A stretch of DNA of 64,000 bases from Clavelina lepadiformis (GCF_947623445.1 NC_135245.1:18669501-18733500), one strand, 5' to 3'; counted from the first letter of the stretch, positions 1 to 13,958 are shown. Notes: generated by a model from the letters alone, not told the origin. Numbers and translations are program-made.

Positions 1-2041
1 AAATCGTTGTCTCCAAAAAAGGGAAAAGTTAACTAAACTTAAACTAATTTTAGCTCCGATTTGAACTGCAAACTTAATGTTGAAAAGCGATATCTCTCTA
101 AAATTAAAAAAAACAGAAACACATTTTCCCCCGATTTCTGACTTAAACGGCCTCAGCCTTGCCTGCACTGGCTGCACAAAAGCCTTGGGCCACACACACA
201 CCAGCTGCTTCCTTGCACACTGGAATTTTTCTTCTGCACCCTTGAGAATCTGCCACACTCTGCAGACCGGCAAATAGCATTAGCGGTCCAATACGCAATT
301 GTGCTATAACACGTGGATAATTTTTTAAGTATAGTAGAAGTCTAATAGTAGATCCATCCGTCTACTAAATCCAATTTTCCTTGGGATTTCCTATTTAAAA
401 TACTTTATAAAATGTCTGGTTAAACCTAGACCTTGCCTATTTCACCAGTATACTACTGTTTCCTGGAGAACGTCGTGTAGACTGATACTGTGACATATAG
501 TAATTATTATATATGTGTCAGTTTAGCCACAGTAACTCACAGTTTAGTTACGTGAGTTACCGGTACATCCCGGTTGCCTTTTTAGTTAATTACGTAAGTC
601 AAACCACAGCAGCACTAATGCTGCACGTAACGAACTAGAAGTACGTAACTTACATAAATAGTTATCAGAGCTGCAGTTACGAACGTTTGGTATAAACTAT
701 TAACCTTCTTTTTGATGCTTTCTTTTGCACACAAAACATCACTACTTGGCTTTCTTACTCATTAGGTAAATGTAATTGAAATGCGTGAAATAGCTGCACT
801 GGACTTTTAGATCACACTGTTTTCAGAAAATGAGCAATAGCAGAAAACAACGTTTGTATTGTGACTTAATAACCGTCCTTTGATAACTATTGCTCGATCA
901 GAAATAGACAGCTTTCATCTTTGGAATGGCTTTGTATTTGGTCACTTTATGGAGGAAACTTTTACGACCATAAGTCAAGTATTGCAGTGGCACCGTTTAA
1001 CTGTGAAAGTGATATCACACTTTACAAAAGCTATACCATAGGAGGAATATTGCTTGCTTTGTGCAATAATACGTCACGCACTACGTTGATAAAGATATGA
1101 TATGTTTGCCATTACCTACTAATTAGCGAATTAAGTTTGGGGAGTGTTTGTCAGAAAATGATTCCAATTAACAACAATTATTTTAAATAACCTTTATTTA
1201 TATTTTAACTTGTCTTTATAACATAAAACACAAAAAAAAGGAAAAGACTTCCTGGAAAATTCTGATTGACTGCTGTCAAAAAGAAATGCAAATTTTGCGA
1301 TATTGAATCTCAATGCTGTATTAAGTAATAACTTGTGATATTGATCAGCTTTGCCAATAAACAACAATGATACCAGGAAATTACTGTGACACAACATGTG
1401 CCGTAGTATAGTAAAAATTGTAATAAATTACTGACAGCCATGTTGCACCTAAATTACGTAACTAAATTTTGGGCTATGATCAAAACTAGGCCCATGCTTC
1501 TACTTATGGCTGTCGATCTTGAAGAGTCCTGGCATGCTGATCAACCTGACCCCTAGTTGCAACCTTGGTTCATGATTCCTTAAAATGATTTTTTACTTAA
1601 AAATGTATAAATATGCAATTTGCAGTTCAACTCGGTCGTTTTCGTCTGTTACGGAAAAGTATTTTTAAGGCCAAAAGGCACATTTATTTTTTAAATAAAA
1701 AATGCATTGCACCTCCCTCATCAATGAACAGAGTTGTATTTTTTTCAAATATCAAGAATTGTATATGAAGCGCAATTTTTTTATGTGTAACGTAATTTTG
1801 AAATTGTCCTACCATATGTTTAAATATAGCCTGAAGTTGGAAGAAACTCATATAAGACTGAAAAGACGTGATTAAAATAACGCACCGGTATCAAAAATTG
1901 TAAAACCTATTAACGTAAAATATGTTCATTTCCTTTAGCTTTATTGTGCTGCTGTGTGACAGTGACGTTTGATAGTGTAACAAACATTTTGAAGTTGATG
2001 TAAATAGAAAAGAAGACTTTTTTATTAGTTAATAACAAACA
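1..2041. other. Intergenic, no gene seen
   Basis: AT-rich sequence with no open frame that resembles a protein and no splice-bounded exon I can support. The last 100 bases before 2042 are the presumed 5' UTR and proximal promoter of the ILRUN gene. The rest is unassigned. Confidence 0.5.
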
Positions 2042-4769
2042 ATGGATGACACCGGCGGAGACATGGATATTGACCAATGCTTGATTGGAAAGTTTAGTTC
2101 CATGGGAACAACTGATAAAGATGTTTTAATCGGGGAATTCCGAAAATTACTGGGTTTTCAACTAAACTCAGCGGGATGTGAGTTTTTTCTCGACATGACA
2201 AACTGGTATGTTTTTAATAATTTGTTTACTTATTTCACTTGGTAATATTTTGGTTATATTGTATTTTTTGTTTTGCTTTGCGTTTTGTATTTGAAGCCAT
2301 TGTTTTTAATTTATGCTGCTTACGAGAAAATTTTGACGTAAACTTTTTCTCTGCAAACTTCAGGAATCTTCATGCTGCTATTGGGGCTTACTATGATTTT
2401 GAAATGCCCACGATGAAAACTCCTTCAATGTCTTTTGTCCGTGATATCACAATCGGTGAGGGGGAGGCCGTGCCACCCGACACAAGTTTTATAAAAACCT
2501 GGAGGATACAGAATACTGGTACATGTCATCATTTAAGACGTGTTTTTGTTTGGCTTGAAACAGTTTATTTAGCCTACTCATTTGTCATATTTGCTCTACA
2601 AGTAAAAGATGTCTATTCATATTGTACCGTATTATACTTGACTATATTAATCTAAAGTGATTTGTTATTTGCCAGAGGTGGGCAAACCTGTGCAATGCAA
2701 GAGTCAGATAACCACAGATAGCAGAGAACCATTAAATATGTTTGTGGTGTTCGTACAAATATTGTAAACCAGTGTTTCTTGAACTTTTTTGTCCCAGGCC
2801 CCACTTTTGCTCTAAAAAAATTGTAAGCCCCACCATCAGTGGGGTATTTAGGACTGCGTTCAGCCAAGGGTCGGCCAAATGTTTTTAAAAGCTGAGTATA
2901 AAATTCCAGAATTTGCCCACTCTGCACCCCACCCTAAGTGCAAATATTTTAGGTTTTATGTTTCAAGAAACGGCTTTAAAACATCATGATATGACATGTA
3001 AATCTCACATTTACACTTACAAAAGCTAGTTAACTATAATGTATGCACAATTTTGAAATGCTGTATAAAACAATTTTGAAACAGCATATATATACCTGTT
3101 TATTGTACATATTTGTTTTATTGTACAGATTAAAATCTCGGTTTTCATCTTCATATTTTCATTTTCTGTTTTTTATTGATTTTGTTTTTTCTTCTTCGTT
3201 TCTTAATGTATTTAAGTATAGTAATTTAGGATGATATACTGTAATTCTAAAAAGGCTAGCAACTGAAACAAAGTTTAATTGTGAGGCAAAATCGTTTTAT
3301 CAAACAAAAGATCACATTTTTCTTACCAAGGTTATATGACATATCTTAATTTAGAGCCTACTAACTTACGTCCAACCTGGTTTATCATGCCCCTTCCATT
3401 AACTAAGTTATCTATTATTTTAAATGGTCATTTTATACTTAATGTGATAACGCACAGGTGGTGAGAAATGGCCAATAGGATGCACTTTGCGTTTTGTTAA
3501 CGGAGATCGAATGGGTTCACCGGAGTGGGTTGCTGTGGCTGACCTTCCACCGAATGAAACACTTGATGTATCCGTAAAGATGATAAGTCCAGCAACGCCG
3601 GGCATCTACCAAGGACAGTGGAGAATTTATACCAGAAATATGATTCCCTTTGGAGGTGTTGTAACTTGTTAACATTGTTGAATAGAATTCACTTCTAGCG
3701 ATGTTCTTTTTGCATAACTGCCATGAAAATATCCTCTTGTTTTTAGATATAATTTGGGTGATTATATCGGTAGAGGCTGGCGGCTTGCTCGGTGTCACCC
3801 AGCAAATGTCACAATTTGCTAGTGGCTTGGGTAGTCCGGAACGAGGACATTTTGATGCTCAGATGGACACCAATCCTTTCGCTGTTGGAAATAATCAAAA
3901 TAACTCAAATGTTTTGTCATGCAATGCAACTGACTTGGCGTTTGGTCAGTCTGAAAACTCTTTTCGGCCGTTGGCAATTGATTCACTGAACAATCAGCCT
4001 TCTTTAGAATTTCAAACAAACTGTTCCGCAAGTGATGAAGCGGAAAAAATGGGCACAGAAGATAACACGAGTTTCAGTAGAAGACTGACGGCATCTCCAG
4101 TGTTGGATTCAATGCTCTTAAAACACGACATGGAACCATCGCCAACTGTGTCCTGTTGGAACACGAAAAGTCCAACGATTTCATCCAGATGTGAAGATCT
4201 TACAGGTCCTTCCCATGCACTCCATAGAATTGAGGAGGAAGCAAAAATGGTTGCCAATAGCTACAATAATGACGGACCTAAATTTTTAGCTTCGTGCTCA
4301 TCGTATGATATAAATGCGAGACAAGCTTCTCCTTTTAATTCACCGTCGAAACTTCGTGAATTGGAAGAATCATTCAACTCTCCTGACGCCCCATCTCCAA
4401 TTCGACCTTCAAGAGATTTAATGGTTAATTTTGAGGTAAAACTTTGGCTGTTGATTATATCATAGCATAATGATTGTGAATGCAGAGCTGGTACTAGCTG
4501 AAGATTGCAATATAAGCCTTTGAGCGTTCCTATGGTATCGTTTGAGTAAGCAAACTGTCATTTCAAAATAAATCGCGTTGTCCTAATGAAGTTTCTCGCT
4601 CAGTCTTTTTGCTTTTATTGTTTGCTAACAAACATTGGGACAGTTTTTGACAATCAATGTTCATAAACATCAATATTAATCATGTTGAAATCTGTCATAA
4701 CTTGAAATATTTTACTTGCAGGAGCCACCAAAAGCTGTGCATCGATTGGACTTTTCCAGTGGGTCTTGA
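2042..4769 (+). CDS. ILRUN: ILRUN homologue (UBA-like and NBR1-like FW domain)
   Basis: Five coding exons: 2042-2205, 2364-2518, 3458-3655, 3747-4435 and 4722-4769. All join in frame to give 417 residues. Residues 1-70 are a UBA-like domain (GTTDKDVLI, FQLNSAGCEFFLDMTNW, AAIGAYYDFE). Residues 80-185 are the NBR1-type four-tryptophan domain, with TWRIQNTG, GQWRIYT and IIWVIISVE closely matching vertebrate ILRUN (C6orf106). The tail is Ser/Asn-rich and probably disordered. It is longer than in human ILRUN (298 residues). The family dampens interferon and cytokine transcription by acting on IRF3 and p300/CBP. The start is the first ATG, and the N-terminal Asp-rich segment aligns with vertebrate ILRUN. 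A poly(A) signal AATAAA lies at 5310-5315. Identity is secure; the role in this animal is inferred. Confidence 0.95.
2673..2975. mobile_element. hAT-like MITE(s) in ILRUN intron 2
   Basis: The intron carries cagaggtgggcaaacc at 2673 and an inverted match, tttgcccactctg, ending at 2924; this is the usual look of hAT terminal repeats. A second inverted pair (cagtgtttcttgaac near 2771, gtttcaagaaac near 2970) overlaps it. No coding content and no clear 8-bp target duplication was found, so this may be one decayed composite or two overlapping elements. Confidence 0.4.
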
Positions 4770-6950
4770 TCACCAGAATTTTTGATTGATTATTTCTGAG
4801 ATGCTTTTTAATGTCATTATTGTCATGGCAATTTCAAGTGAAAAGTTGTTGATGATGTTTTTTGAAAATTGTTTACAATTTAGCTTAAACAGCTTCAAGT
4901 TCTTATAAGCTTGCTAAGGTGTAGTGGAAAAATGGTGGCCTAAACCCCAGCAACACGTTCACAATTGCTCAATTTACTTCCCAAAGAATTCTTTAAAGTG
5001 ATCAGGAACGGTTTTGGTTCAATTGGCCTAATTCTTTAATTACTAGATTTTTATTCAAGGTATGCATGCTTGTTTAAGTGTTTAATTGGCTTAAAATTAT
5101 ACTGTAAGATTTGCACTTTAAAGCATTACAGGCTCATGCCTCGCTCCAGTTGGTGTGTTATGAGTCTCCACCAAGTGATTGTTTAGCGCAAAAACAACCC
5201 AATAGTAGTGGAAGTTGTAATTGTGTCGTTCAGAGACCGGCAATCATGGCTACAGATATTTATTTATTGTTTCCTGAGTATTTGCTTCTTATTACGTCTT
5301 TTTCGAGTTAATAAACTTCCCTGTTTGTAACTTGAGTCTAACAAGCTTAAACATGCTTATGCAATAAGTTTTAGTATTTAAATCTGATAGACACTTTTCG
5401 GTATCATGCGACTACGCAGGGTTTCTCGTTACAGATATTTGCAAGTTGCAGAGGTGGACAAGCTGTTTGTTTAGTACAATACTGTATATGTAGTCAACGC
5501 TTATGTATCTAGTTTCCAAAGAACGAGTAGCATTTTACAATCTATTTGTTGGTTAAAATACTGAGGGCACCAGGAAAATATCCGGCAAACGTGTTTAAAA
5601 TCGGATATTGCTTGACCGTATTAAGTTTTGCGCATAAGTTCACATTTGATTTTTTGATATGTTAAAGAGTTCCACGCCGAAGTAATCCACGCATATTTTC
5701 ATACGATTGAGGTAACGGAAATGCTAAAGGTTACGTCGTAGTGACGCTGTGTATTAATGAGACGTAATACAAACAAACGTCAACCCGAATATGTTGTGTA
5801 TATTTTCGTGATAGCGGCCATTCTTTCTGTTTCAGCACCAAAAACTGACAGCAATTTCGAATGAAGAAGAATTCACGTGCAAGCGGCCGTAAAGGCGACA
5901 TGCGTTTAAACACGCTGCCCGTGATTCTGGTAGATCGTTTGCACTGGCACATGCTAGAAGGAACTTTTATTAAATATCAATCGATACAAGTCATATCAAC
6001 AGTAAGTAATCGCACTGAACAAGTAATACAAACATGTCCGAACGGTTTTTAAAGGAAGTTACAGTAAATGGTCAACGAAAATGGTCATCCATACAACACC
6101 AATTAAGGGGGTTACACATGCACATATATATCGATGGATACCTTACAATAGCATTTAAAAGATGTAACTTTGTTCAGCTATGTCACAGAATGGACATGTT
6201 TGCGTGAGTGGGTACTATTGTACATAAAAAACAAGGTTAAATTTGCACGCAACAAAAAGCTTAAACCTGTAAACGTCTTTTGTTGATGTGTTTTATATTC
6301 CAGAAGACATTTTTGACGATATAATCATCAATTGTTTGCATGTAAATTGAGGAGTTGAGCAAGTCAAGGGTAATTTGATGAAGGTTTAAGAAAACTCACA
6401 CAACGATTGCACTCAGAATGAAATAGTGAAGGAGAATCGTTAAGATAAGCCATTACATAGAAATCAGTATCTCACAACAGATCGTCATGGAAATATCTAA
6501 TTAGAAGTCATTTTCTTGTTAAATTCTAAAAGCAATCATAATCAATACCACATGAAATTATGGGTTTGGTGTCAGGCTGTCAATGTCTTTCACCGGCTTT
6601 ATGAAGTGAAATAATTAAGCAAGGCAATAGTTTCCGCTAGAAATAAAACTTTTCCCCTCTTAAACCCTGTTCAATATTAAGCAATGTGCACAAAACCACA
6701 TGTACTAAGAATTTTCTTAACAAATTAAAAAACTGCCAAATGCCATCAAGTTTATCAATAGTTATAGCTTATTATGAAGGCGAAAAACTTGTTACCACAT
6801 ACTACCATTTTCATCTGGAGATTTTCCTGACAACGAATTACCACAGGTTACTGTATCTGGTGAAACCATTCTATCACCATCATTTTCTAACCTTATGCAT
6901 GATATCCAAACGTTTGAAAAAACTTCACGACATCAATGTTTGTTAGATGT
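4770..6950. other. ILRUN 3' UTR then intergenic
   Basis: 4770 to about 5330 is the probable ILRUN 3' UTR, closed by AATAAA at 5310-5315. From there to the alpha-SNAP stop codon at 6951 I see only short unconvincing frames. cagaggtgg at 5450 resembles the hAT-like end seen in ILRUN intron 2. ILRUN (+) and alpha-SNAP (-) are convergent, so no promoter is required here. Confidence 0.5.
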
Positions 6951-9013
6951 CTATGTTAACTCTATTTCATCTCCGCCTGAAATCGTTTTCTTGATTCGAA
7001 GCAATATTGTTGTCAGCCATTCGTCTATTCTTGTTACTTTATCATAATCAGCAATAGCTTCTGCAAACGCGTCAGCTGAATTCTTTTCATGAGCTTCAAC
7101 CAGCTTTTTCACCAATTTACATTCACGGCTGTCTTCGAACGCTGGCATGAGGCCTTCATACTTCTCCAAGGCTTGTCTGCAATGGACATGTCACACCATG
7201 GTGGTTATTGTAAAAACATACCCAAAAAGTGATGGTAAGCTATCAAAATACATTTGTTCGAGGAAAGATTTAAAGTCATCAGCAACCACAGCTAAAAGCT
7301 TGTTATGCGTTATGAAAAGTGAAAAAAGAATATCTAGCAATTTAAAACAAACATGAACAAAATATTAAAATCACAGAAAGAACTGCATAGAATATATTTA
7401 GAAGTTACACTGGCAAATTACCTTGCGTCTACCCCATTTCCACCCAAACAAAATTGGCATAACGTGGCTTTAAACATGTATTCTTTTGCCGCATATTTTA
7501 GGAGAGGACTTTCTATTGACGTCAAAGCAACTCGCTCGTACAAGTCGATGGCTTTAGTGTATTGCTCCAACTGCGCGGCATAGGATGCAACTTTAAGCCA
7601 ACATTTATTGGCGCTGCTTTTCGAATCTTCACCATCATAATAATCCGCAGCCTGTGCAAAAAGCGAAATTTCTTTTAAAATTAACTGAATAATTAATGAA
7701 ATTGATTAAACAAACCTTTTCATAATGTGCTATCGCTTTTTCAATATTCATTGCATCTGTTTCATAGAGCTCAGCTATGTTCATGTGATGTTTGGCTGCC
7801 ATGGTAAATCGGCCCATATCAGTAAATATGTCAATTGCCTGCAAAATAAAACAGTAAACATGTTCTGTATTTCTTTGTCAGCAACCTTCAACAAAACTTT
7901 TTCCACAAATGTAACAATAAGTGTTTATGCAACTTTTCAAATTATTCATAATCTACGATGAAAACAAGGGGGAATTTCCAAACATGTTTACTCTGCTGAA
8001 GCAAGATATAGCTTCTTCTGCATCTGACTTCTTGTAGCAACCAGCAGCATCGACTAAATTAGTTGCCGCTTCGTGCTTATTTTGAAGCTGGATCTGAATC
8101 TCAGCAGATTTGCAAAATGCTGTTCCTGCACCACTCCATTTCTTTGCCATCTTTAAAAAAATTTGGTGTTTGAAGCTTTGTTTTGTCTATTATTTTCATA
8201 CTATGATAACAACATACTGTTAAGACACATAAGTATTATGACATTTTTATATTTCGCTTGTGCACTACTTGTGTGAAGTATTACACAAGAAACATATCTG
8301 TCATAAAGTCCGCATATGCTGGCGGTAATTGTTAGAATATGAGCGAGGACGATTGATAACTTGTTTTACTTTTGCTTCGATGGATGAGTTCTCATTTCTC
8401 AAATTGCGTGACTATGCTGTTAGTTGCTTGATTCTGTCTATACAAATTACTAAATGATAAAGTTCCCATTTTATTTATTATAACTTATAAGACACAAAGG
8501 TTTTCACCTTCGGGCAAAGCTTACTGAATGTTACATAGCGCTGTAGTAACCAGTGAAATCGATCACATGAAAAGGAAAGATTGAAAACATTACATCAGTA
8601 TTTATATGTGACACACCGGTTCAAGCGAGGAAATTATCTGACGTCATTAAGGAAAACTCAAGTCTGGTAAACACTGAATTCCAAGATCCCAAATTAAATT
8701 CCAAACATCTCAAAACAACTCGTGAGTCGTGACGTAATCGTCACAGTATAAATAATTAAGCTAAAATACCTTGTCATAAATAATGTTTAAACCGAAATAC
8801 ATTGCAGTAGCATGGTGTTGAGCATAACAAAGGCAATTGCATATTGCCTTAAACAAATACCTTAAACAAATTTCCTGCTCTGACGTATTTCTCACATGCT
8901 TCTTCAAGTTTAGTCGTTGAACCAAAAAGACTGCCAAAAAATCCTCTTGATGATTTTGCCAACTTATCTCCTTCAGCCATAATGGCCATTGCTTGTTTTT
9001 CTTTGTCATCCAT
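6951..9013 (-). CDS. NAPA: Alpha-SNAP (NSF attachment protein)
   Basis: Five coding exons read leftward: 9013-8861, 8150-7992, 7838-7716, 7651-7422 and 7176-6951. All junctions are GT/AG and in phase, giving 296 residues; human alpha-SNAP has 295. Markers include [20 protein letters not shown] near the N terminus, [18 protein letters not shown] in the TPR-like helices, and [14 protein letters not shown] near the C terminus. The protein ends GDEIELT and keeps the penultimate Leu that in mammals is needed to stimulate NSF ATPase. The family binds SNARE complexes and recruits NSF for disassembly after membrane fusion, in the cytosol. The start at 9013 is chosen because MDDKEK aligns with the vertebrate N terminus; an upstream in-frame ATG at 9043 adds ten residues unlike the family. 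Alpha and beta types cannot be told apart here. Confidence 0.96.
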
Positions 9014-9840
9014 GGTTAAAGTTATTTCGGCTTTTATAAACAAGCAATTCTATTTAAGAAATTATCAGTTATTACCCAGGCTGGAAAGAATGGCACTTTT
9101 TGACAATACTTCAGAAGTGCAGGATGGCCAAAATTAGGGTAACTGGGTGCACTATCGCTTAAATTGAGACGTGTACCGGGTGCAAAATGGTGGACTAGGT
9201 ACATGTTTCAGTCTGCAACGAGCCTAAACAAAATGCTCATGGGCCCTATTTTTTGGTGGTATAAAAGGAGACATTCGGGTGCACTAAGCAGTCTTGAAAA
9301 ATTTCGAGGGTGCAGTTGCCATGCTTTCCACTACAGGTTAGTAGTAAGTACCAGATTTACTGATTTAGACAAAGTGCCTATATATGATACATTCAAAAAC
9401 AGGATGTAACTTGGTTTATGTAACCTACAAAGCTTACCAGAAAGTTAACAAACCTTACTGACAAATTTGTGTACTAAGTTTTCCTATGAGAAAGAATAAG
9501 TGAACAAGAATAGGTTTTCGTTTTTTGACAACATGTCAACATTATAGTAGGTATACTGTGCTGAGATACTAAAGTGTCTGGCCTGATATTGCCTATCAGT
9601 GAAAAACCTATTTCCTTTAAGAAACATCAACTTACATAGCGAAGATGACAATGGAAATTACGGCAACAGTGGACAAATCTACACAAACAAAATAAAACGT
9701 AGCATAGGGCGGATTGCATTGTTCGAGTCGAAATAGGCATTTCGGTCAAGGAGGAACGGAGTAAAAGTACACTAATCGTCAAATTTCATAAATATATGGC
9801 GGTTGGATAAAGAATTGAGTTAAAACCATATTAAATAAAT

Positions 9841-9889
9841 GAGTCTAGCATGCAAGTGCACAACCAAATGACGTCACAATTTGAGTAGG
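9841..9889 (+). repeat. Half copy of foldback MITE family
   Basis: gtctagcatgcaagtgcac followed by aaatgacgtcacaatttgag matches the left half of the elements at 11077-11197 and 22778-22878. The right half is absent. Confidence 0.5.
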
Positions 9890-11076
9890 TAACTATTAAG
9901 GCTATGTTAACGTTTAAGCAAGAGAAAAACGCTTGATATATACGTCAACATCCAATTTTCTGCCGGCTAAAGAAAAGCTGTCTTTCATTATGTTTCCTTC
10001 TGTCGTAATGTAGCTTAGTCAGAACGCTATAAAACTTTGGTACAAACAATATCAAAAAGAATTAGCCAAATTTAAAAAACTAAATTACGGTAATCAAGAC
10101 CGAAATTTATAGTCTGATTTAATTAGCTGAAAACAACAAAACAAAATTTACCAACCAGGAGTGACAAAAAACGCTACTTATCAAATGGAACAAGGATAAG
10201 ATGAACTTATTAGAATGGAAATAAGCAAAAGAAATTCAAGAAATCAAATCAATTCGAGTTTCCAATGTTTTCATAACTAAACTACAGTATGATTTGTTAA
10301 TTCCGTTTTGATCATTGCAGTTTCGGTTACTTTTGTTTTTTGTTTAACTTGAATTTATTTATTTTAATGAGAATTTCAAGGGTTCCTAAAATCACCAATA
10401 GAGTTAACCGTAAGTTTTTTTATTAGATGTCTGTAACGCGGGGTATCCATAGCTCCATATATTTCCGATGTCTATGAGGTTATCACAAGAAAAAAAATAT
10501 TTTCTGATTTTATTTTGCATTTGTTCGGCCGGCCAGTTATCGTGACCCACCCTTCTTCATAAAAAATCTTTTTAACAAATATTCCGCTTACATTCATAAC
10601 CTTAACCATAAGTGTTGCAGAAAACAAGCTTTTTAAAGGATTATCAACTTTTGAGACTGGTACAGTTTATGATTATAAACTGATTTAGCAATAGATTACT
10701 ATGAGCATGTCCTTGCATTGATATTATTTAACTTTGCCAGTTTGTTTGCTCTGCGGTTCGGCTAAAAAAAATTATAAATCCCGAAATTAAATAAAAATGG
10801 GGATGTACGTGCGTGAAGGCCTGTATGTACTGTGCTATTGTCTGCGACATTATAATACCTTAAAAAGTATTAGATGTCTATTTGCATGATACACACCCAG
10901 TAGCAAAGAGAAAAAATTAATTCAGCAATTGCGACTGTGCAAACAAACTGTTGGTTAAACGTTCTTAAAAGAAACGAAACAAACATACGTTAACGAAAAA
11001 GTGTAACTTAGCTAACGATAAAGAATTTATAATTTCACTCTGATTCTTGGTTACTTGTTGTAGATATAGTGTAAGT

Positions 11077-11197
11077 AGGGGTCTAGTGTAGAAGTGTACA
11101 ACCGGATAACAATCATGACATCATGATTTGAGTAGCCGGGGTCTAGTATGCAAAAAGGCATCTTGTGGTTGTGCACTTCTGCACTAGGCCTAGACCC
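11077..11197. mobile_element. Foldback MITE, full copy
   Basis: The element starts ggtctagtgtagaagtgtac and ends gtgcacttctgcactaggcc followed by tagaccc, so its ends are inverted repeats of about 25 bases. The interior has atgacatcatgatttgagtag and a second gtctagtatgc. The closest relative in the window is 22778-22878. It has no coding capacity. Confidence 0.65.
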
Positions 11198-11765
11198 AGT
11201 TGGTTTTACAACAAAATTGTCACAGATCAAGGATGTGTGGATGCGAACCCGAATAGATTTGCTGAATATGGCTTGTGTATAGACCGGTCTGCAGGTTCAT
11301 AGCAGGATTTATGAAGATATTGAGCGCATGTGCATGAGTATGCTGACTCAACTGTGCAGGTGTAAAACAGCTAGCCAAATGTGCACCTCTTGAATCTTTC
11401 TTCAATGCATATCCAAGCTAATACTTGTAACATAGGATTATTTATCTATCATCCAGACTGCAGAGTACGGCAGGAGCACACCCAAGATTTTTGGCCGAAA
11501 CAGTGTTGCACACCAGGAAAAAAGCTCTGTTTGTAAGAAAAATAAAAAGGAGACACTACGGTTTCCTCCAATTTCTATTGTAAAAGGCTGCACCTTGCCT
11601 ATCACAAAGGCCATACATGGATTGGCTTGGTGGGATGGGCCGTGAGTCGCACACCCGAGATCTCGGTGAAAACTGCCATACTCTGCAATCTGTGCAAAAT
11701 CCTTTTCACAAAAATTATGCAGTCCCAAGAAATTTGGGAGCAGCGCCATGACCAAAAGAGCGAGT

Positions 11766-12260
11766 GCTGTTGTTGAATAGCAGTCTGTTGTTTTCCAATA
11801 GCACCCTGCTGTTGCTTGCTGCTCAGTAAACGACAGGCTGCTGACATGATCAGTAACAGCTTAGTTTTTCAGCAAAAGGAGCAGCTGATTTTTTTTCAAG
11901 AAAAGTGTACATCGGTTTATAGAAAAAAAGAAATTGAAGATGTATGTGAGGATAGGGCCAGCGTATTTTATGTTCCTGTCTTGAACATCCTTGATATAAA
12001 TAAATAAAGTGTGAGTTGTCCAGTTCTCAGCAGCAACCAACAGCAGGTTGCTATTTGAGCAATTTATTACGTCATAAACAGCATCATGTCAATTACTAAG
12101 CAGCAAACAATAACAGAGTGCTATTTGAAAACACTAAGAGACTGCTGTACAATAATAATTTTGATAGTGCTCCGGCCTCTCTAAATCTCTACTCAGCAAC
12201 TATATGATCTCGCTTATTGCAGGGTGCTGCTCAGAAACAGCAAGCTGCAATTGGTGACGT
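11766..12260. repeat. Degenerate CAG-rich minisatellite
   Basis: Four loose copies of a 40-50 base motif (about agcagcaaccaacagcagg then ttgctattt) occur near 11770-11830 (inverted), 12022-12062, 12097-12135 and 12221-12260. Two copies read as Gln-rich peptide (KQQQGAIGKQQTAI, AQKQQAAIGDV), but no joined reading frame exists. It may be a decayed repeat-coding exon or simple tandem sequence. Confidence 0.4.
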
Positions 12261-12860
12261 CATGAGAAAAGTACAGCTGCCACGAAATATAGACCGGTGT
12301 GTAGAAATTTCGAGCGAACACAAATACTATCCTAAATATGGCGAACCCAAATATAATATTTTTGTACATTACCACAAGTTGGAAAGTTTGCTAAGTGCGC
12401 AGGCGTAAAATTAATTGCGCGTACAAAGACTTTCATTTTTTTCAGTTTCATTTTGTTGTGCTGGGAGTTTCTTCGCCAAAAACAGCAAATTTTCCAATAT
12501 ATACATTATATACCTGTGAATTGATCAACTTTGTAACAAATGATGATCTACTTTCCTGGCTAAGCTAAACTAGCCTGGGATCAATATTCCGTGCAATTTA
12601 CTAAAGATCATGTACTTAACGATTTTCCTTTTGAAATGGTCATTTAAACTGCATTTTTTTTAAACAAAATATTTTTCTTAAACCTACCGATCATTTTTTG
12701 CTTAAAGCAGAACGTAACAATTATTTTTCTATATTCCAGAAACACTGCCACGATTTGTAATGGCTGCACATAGACCATTAAACTCGTGAACTGTTTTTAT
12801 TCAACTTTATTCAAACATGAAAGCTACTTAGTTTTGAAATTTGATGTCACTTTCTTCAAT

Positions 12861-12918
12861 GTTTGAAATGTGAAATGTGAAATGAAAGTGAAATGAAATG
12901 TGAAATGTTTGAAATGTG
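12861..12918 (+). repeat. Short GAAATGTGAAATG tandem repeat
   Basis: Six to seven imperfect copies of (t)gaaatgtg/gaaatgaaa in tandem. No gene context. Confidence 0.7.
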
Positions 12919-13958
12919 TTCGGTAACTCAGTAAAATTTAAAAACACTCGAAACCGGTTAATCGCATAGTAAATTTGCCAAGCTATTTTATGCGATTAAC
13001 TGATTCTGTTGTAAACAATAGCATAGGTGTTGTCAGAAGTTCATCTTACACATTAGCTTGAAAGCAGACTGCTAGACACATTAACTGCTTACACAATAAT
13101 CTTTTACTACTCATAATACACGTAATCGAAATATACTGCATAGGTTGTAATAATAAGGCATTGTTGCATATGGCAATCGGTGAACAACATAATAATCAGC
13201 GTAATAATGAGCACACTCAGCCTTTTGTTGCTATGATGTTGTTTGGCAAAGTGAGAAAGATATTGTTGCATGTTTTCAGCCATAGAAAAAGAAATTCTTT
13301 ATCGATAAAATTAATATCGCGTGTCATCATCATTAATATTAGTGTCTTCCAGATGTCCTTTCAAGTTAGACAAAAAAATCATGCGTGCTTATTCTAGCGT
13401 ATTCACCGGTGCATTTTCTTCCCTTGGATTATGACATTCTATGCTGTGAAGAAAGATTATGCGATTTACCAATTACGACTGTATACTGTAAATAATATGT
13501 TGCAGATAGATTAGCACTACAATGCACTACATACAGAAGCAAAATTAAACAACAACCCTAGCTGGAAAGTGCAGCAGTTTTCTATGAGAAATCGAACGTG
13601 GTGACAGGCACTGAAGCATTAATTCTTTATTTATTTATTATTAATTAACATTCAAAGTTTTTAAAACCAGTTTTTTTTTCTGAATTGATGTATCTCGTGG
13701 GTGCAGTTGCCGCCCTTTCCGCAATATACAGCATTGTTTAACCCATTAAAGTAACTCCATGGAAGTTAGCTGCTACGCGGTGCTCTGTTACCCTGATTGT
13801 ATTGACAGCAGGCTGAAGATGGCTCATAGGTCAAATGAAACTTTCAATCATGTTTAGAAGTCTTGTATTTTCCAAAAGACATTATCTTTGTATTAATGTA
13901 TACTTTTACATACAGATATAATTACTTATTCTGTTTGCGATAAAGTTATTATTTCAAC

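Larger units (their letters stand above)
9014..13958. other. Intergenic stretch with repeats
   Basis: About 4.9 kb between the divergent alpha-SNAP (-) and flotillin (+) genes. It contains a half copy and a full copy of a foldback repeat (9841-9889, 11077-11197), a CAG-rich minisatellite (11766-12260) and a short GAAAT/TGTGAAATG repeat (12861-12918). The phrase gggtgcagttgcc recurs near 9308 and 13700, suggesting another decayed dispersed repeat. No gene is supported. Both promoters must lie at its ends. Confidence 0.5.

Noticed and set aside
9164-9409. 81-codon plus strand frame beyond the alpha-SNAP 5' end
   Set aside because: No family resemblance, and part of it (gggtgcagttgcc...ctttcc) recurs at 13700, indicating a decayed repeat.
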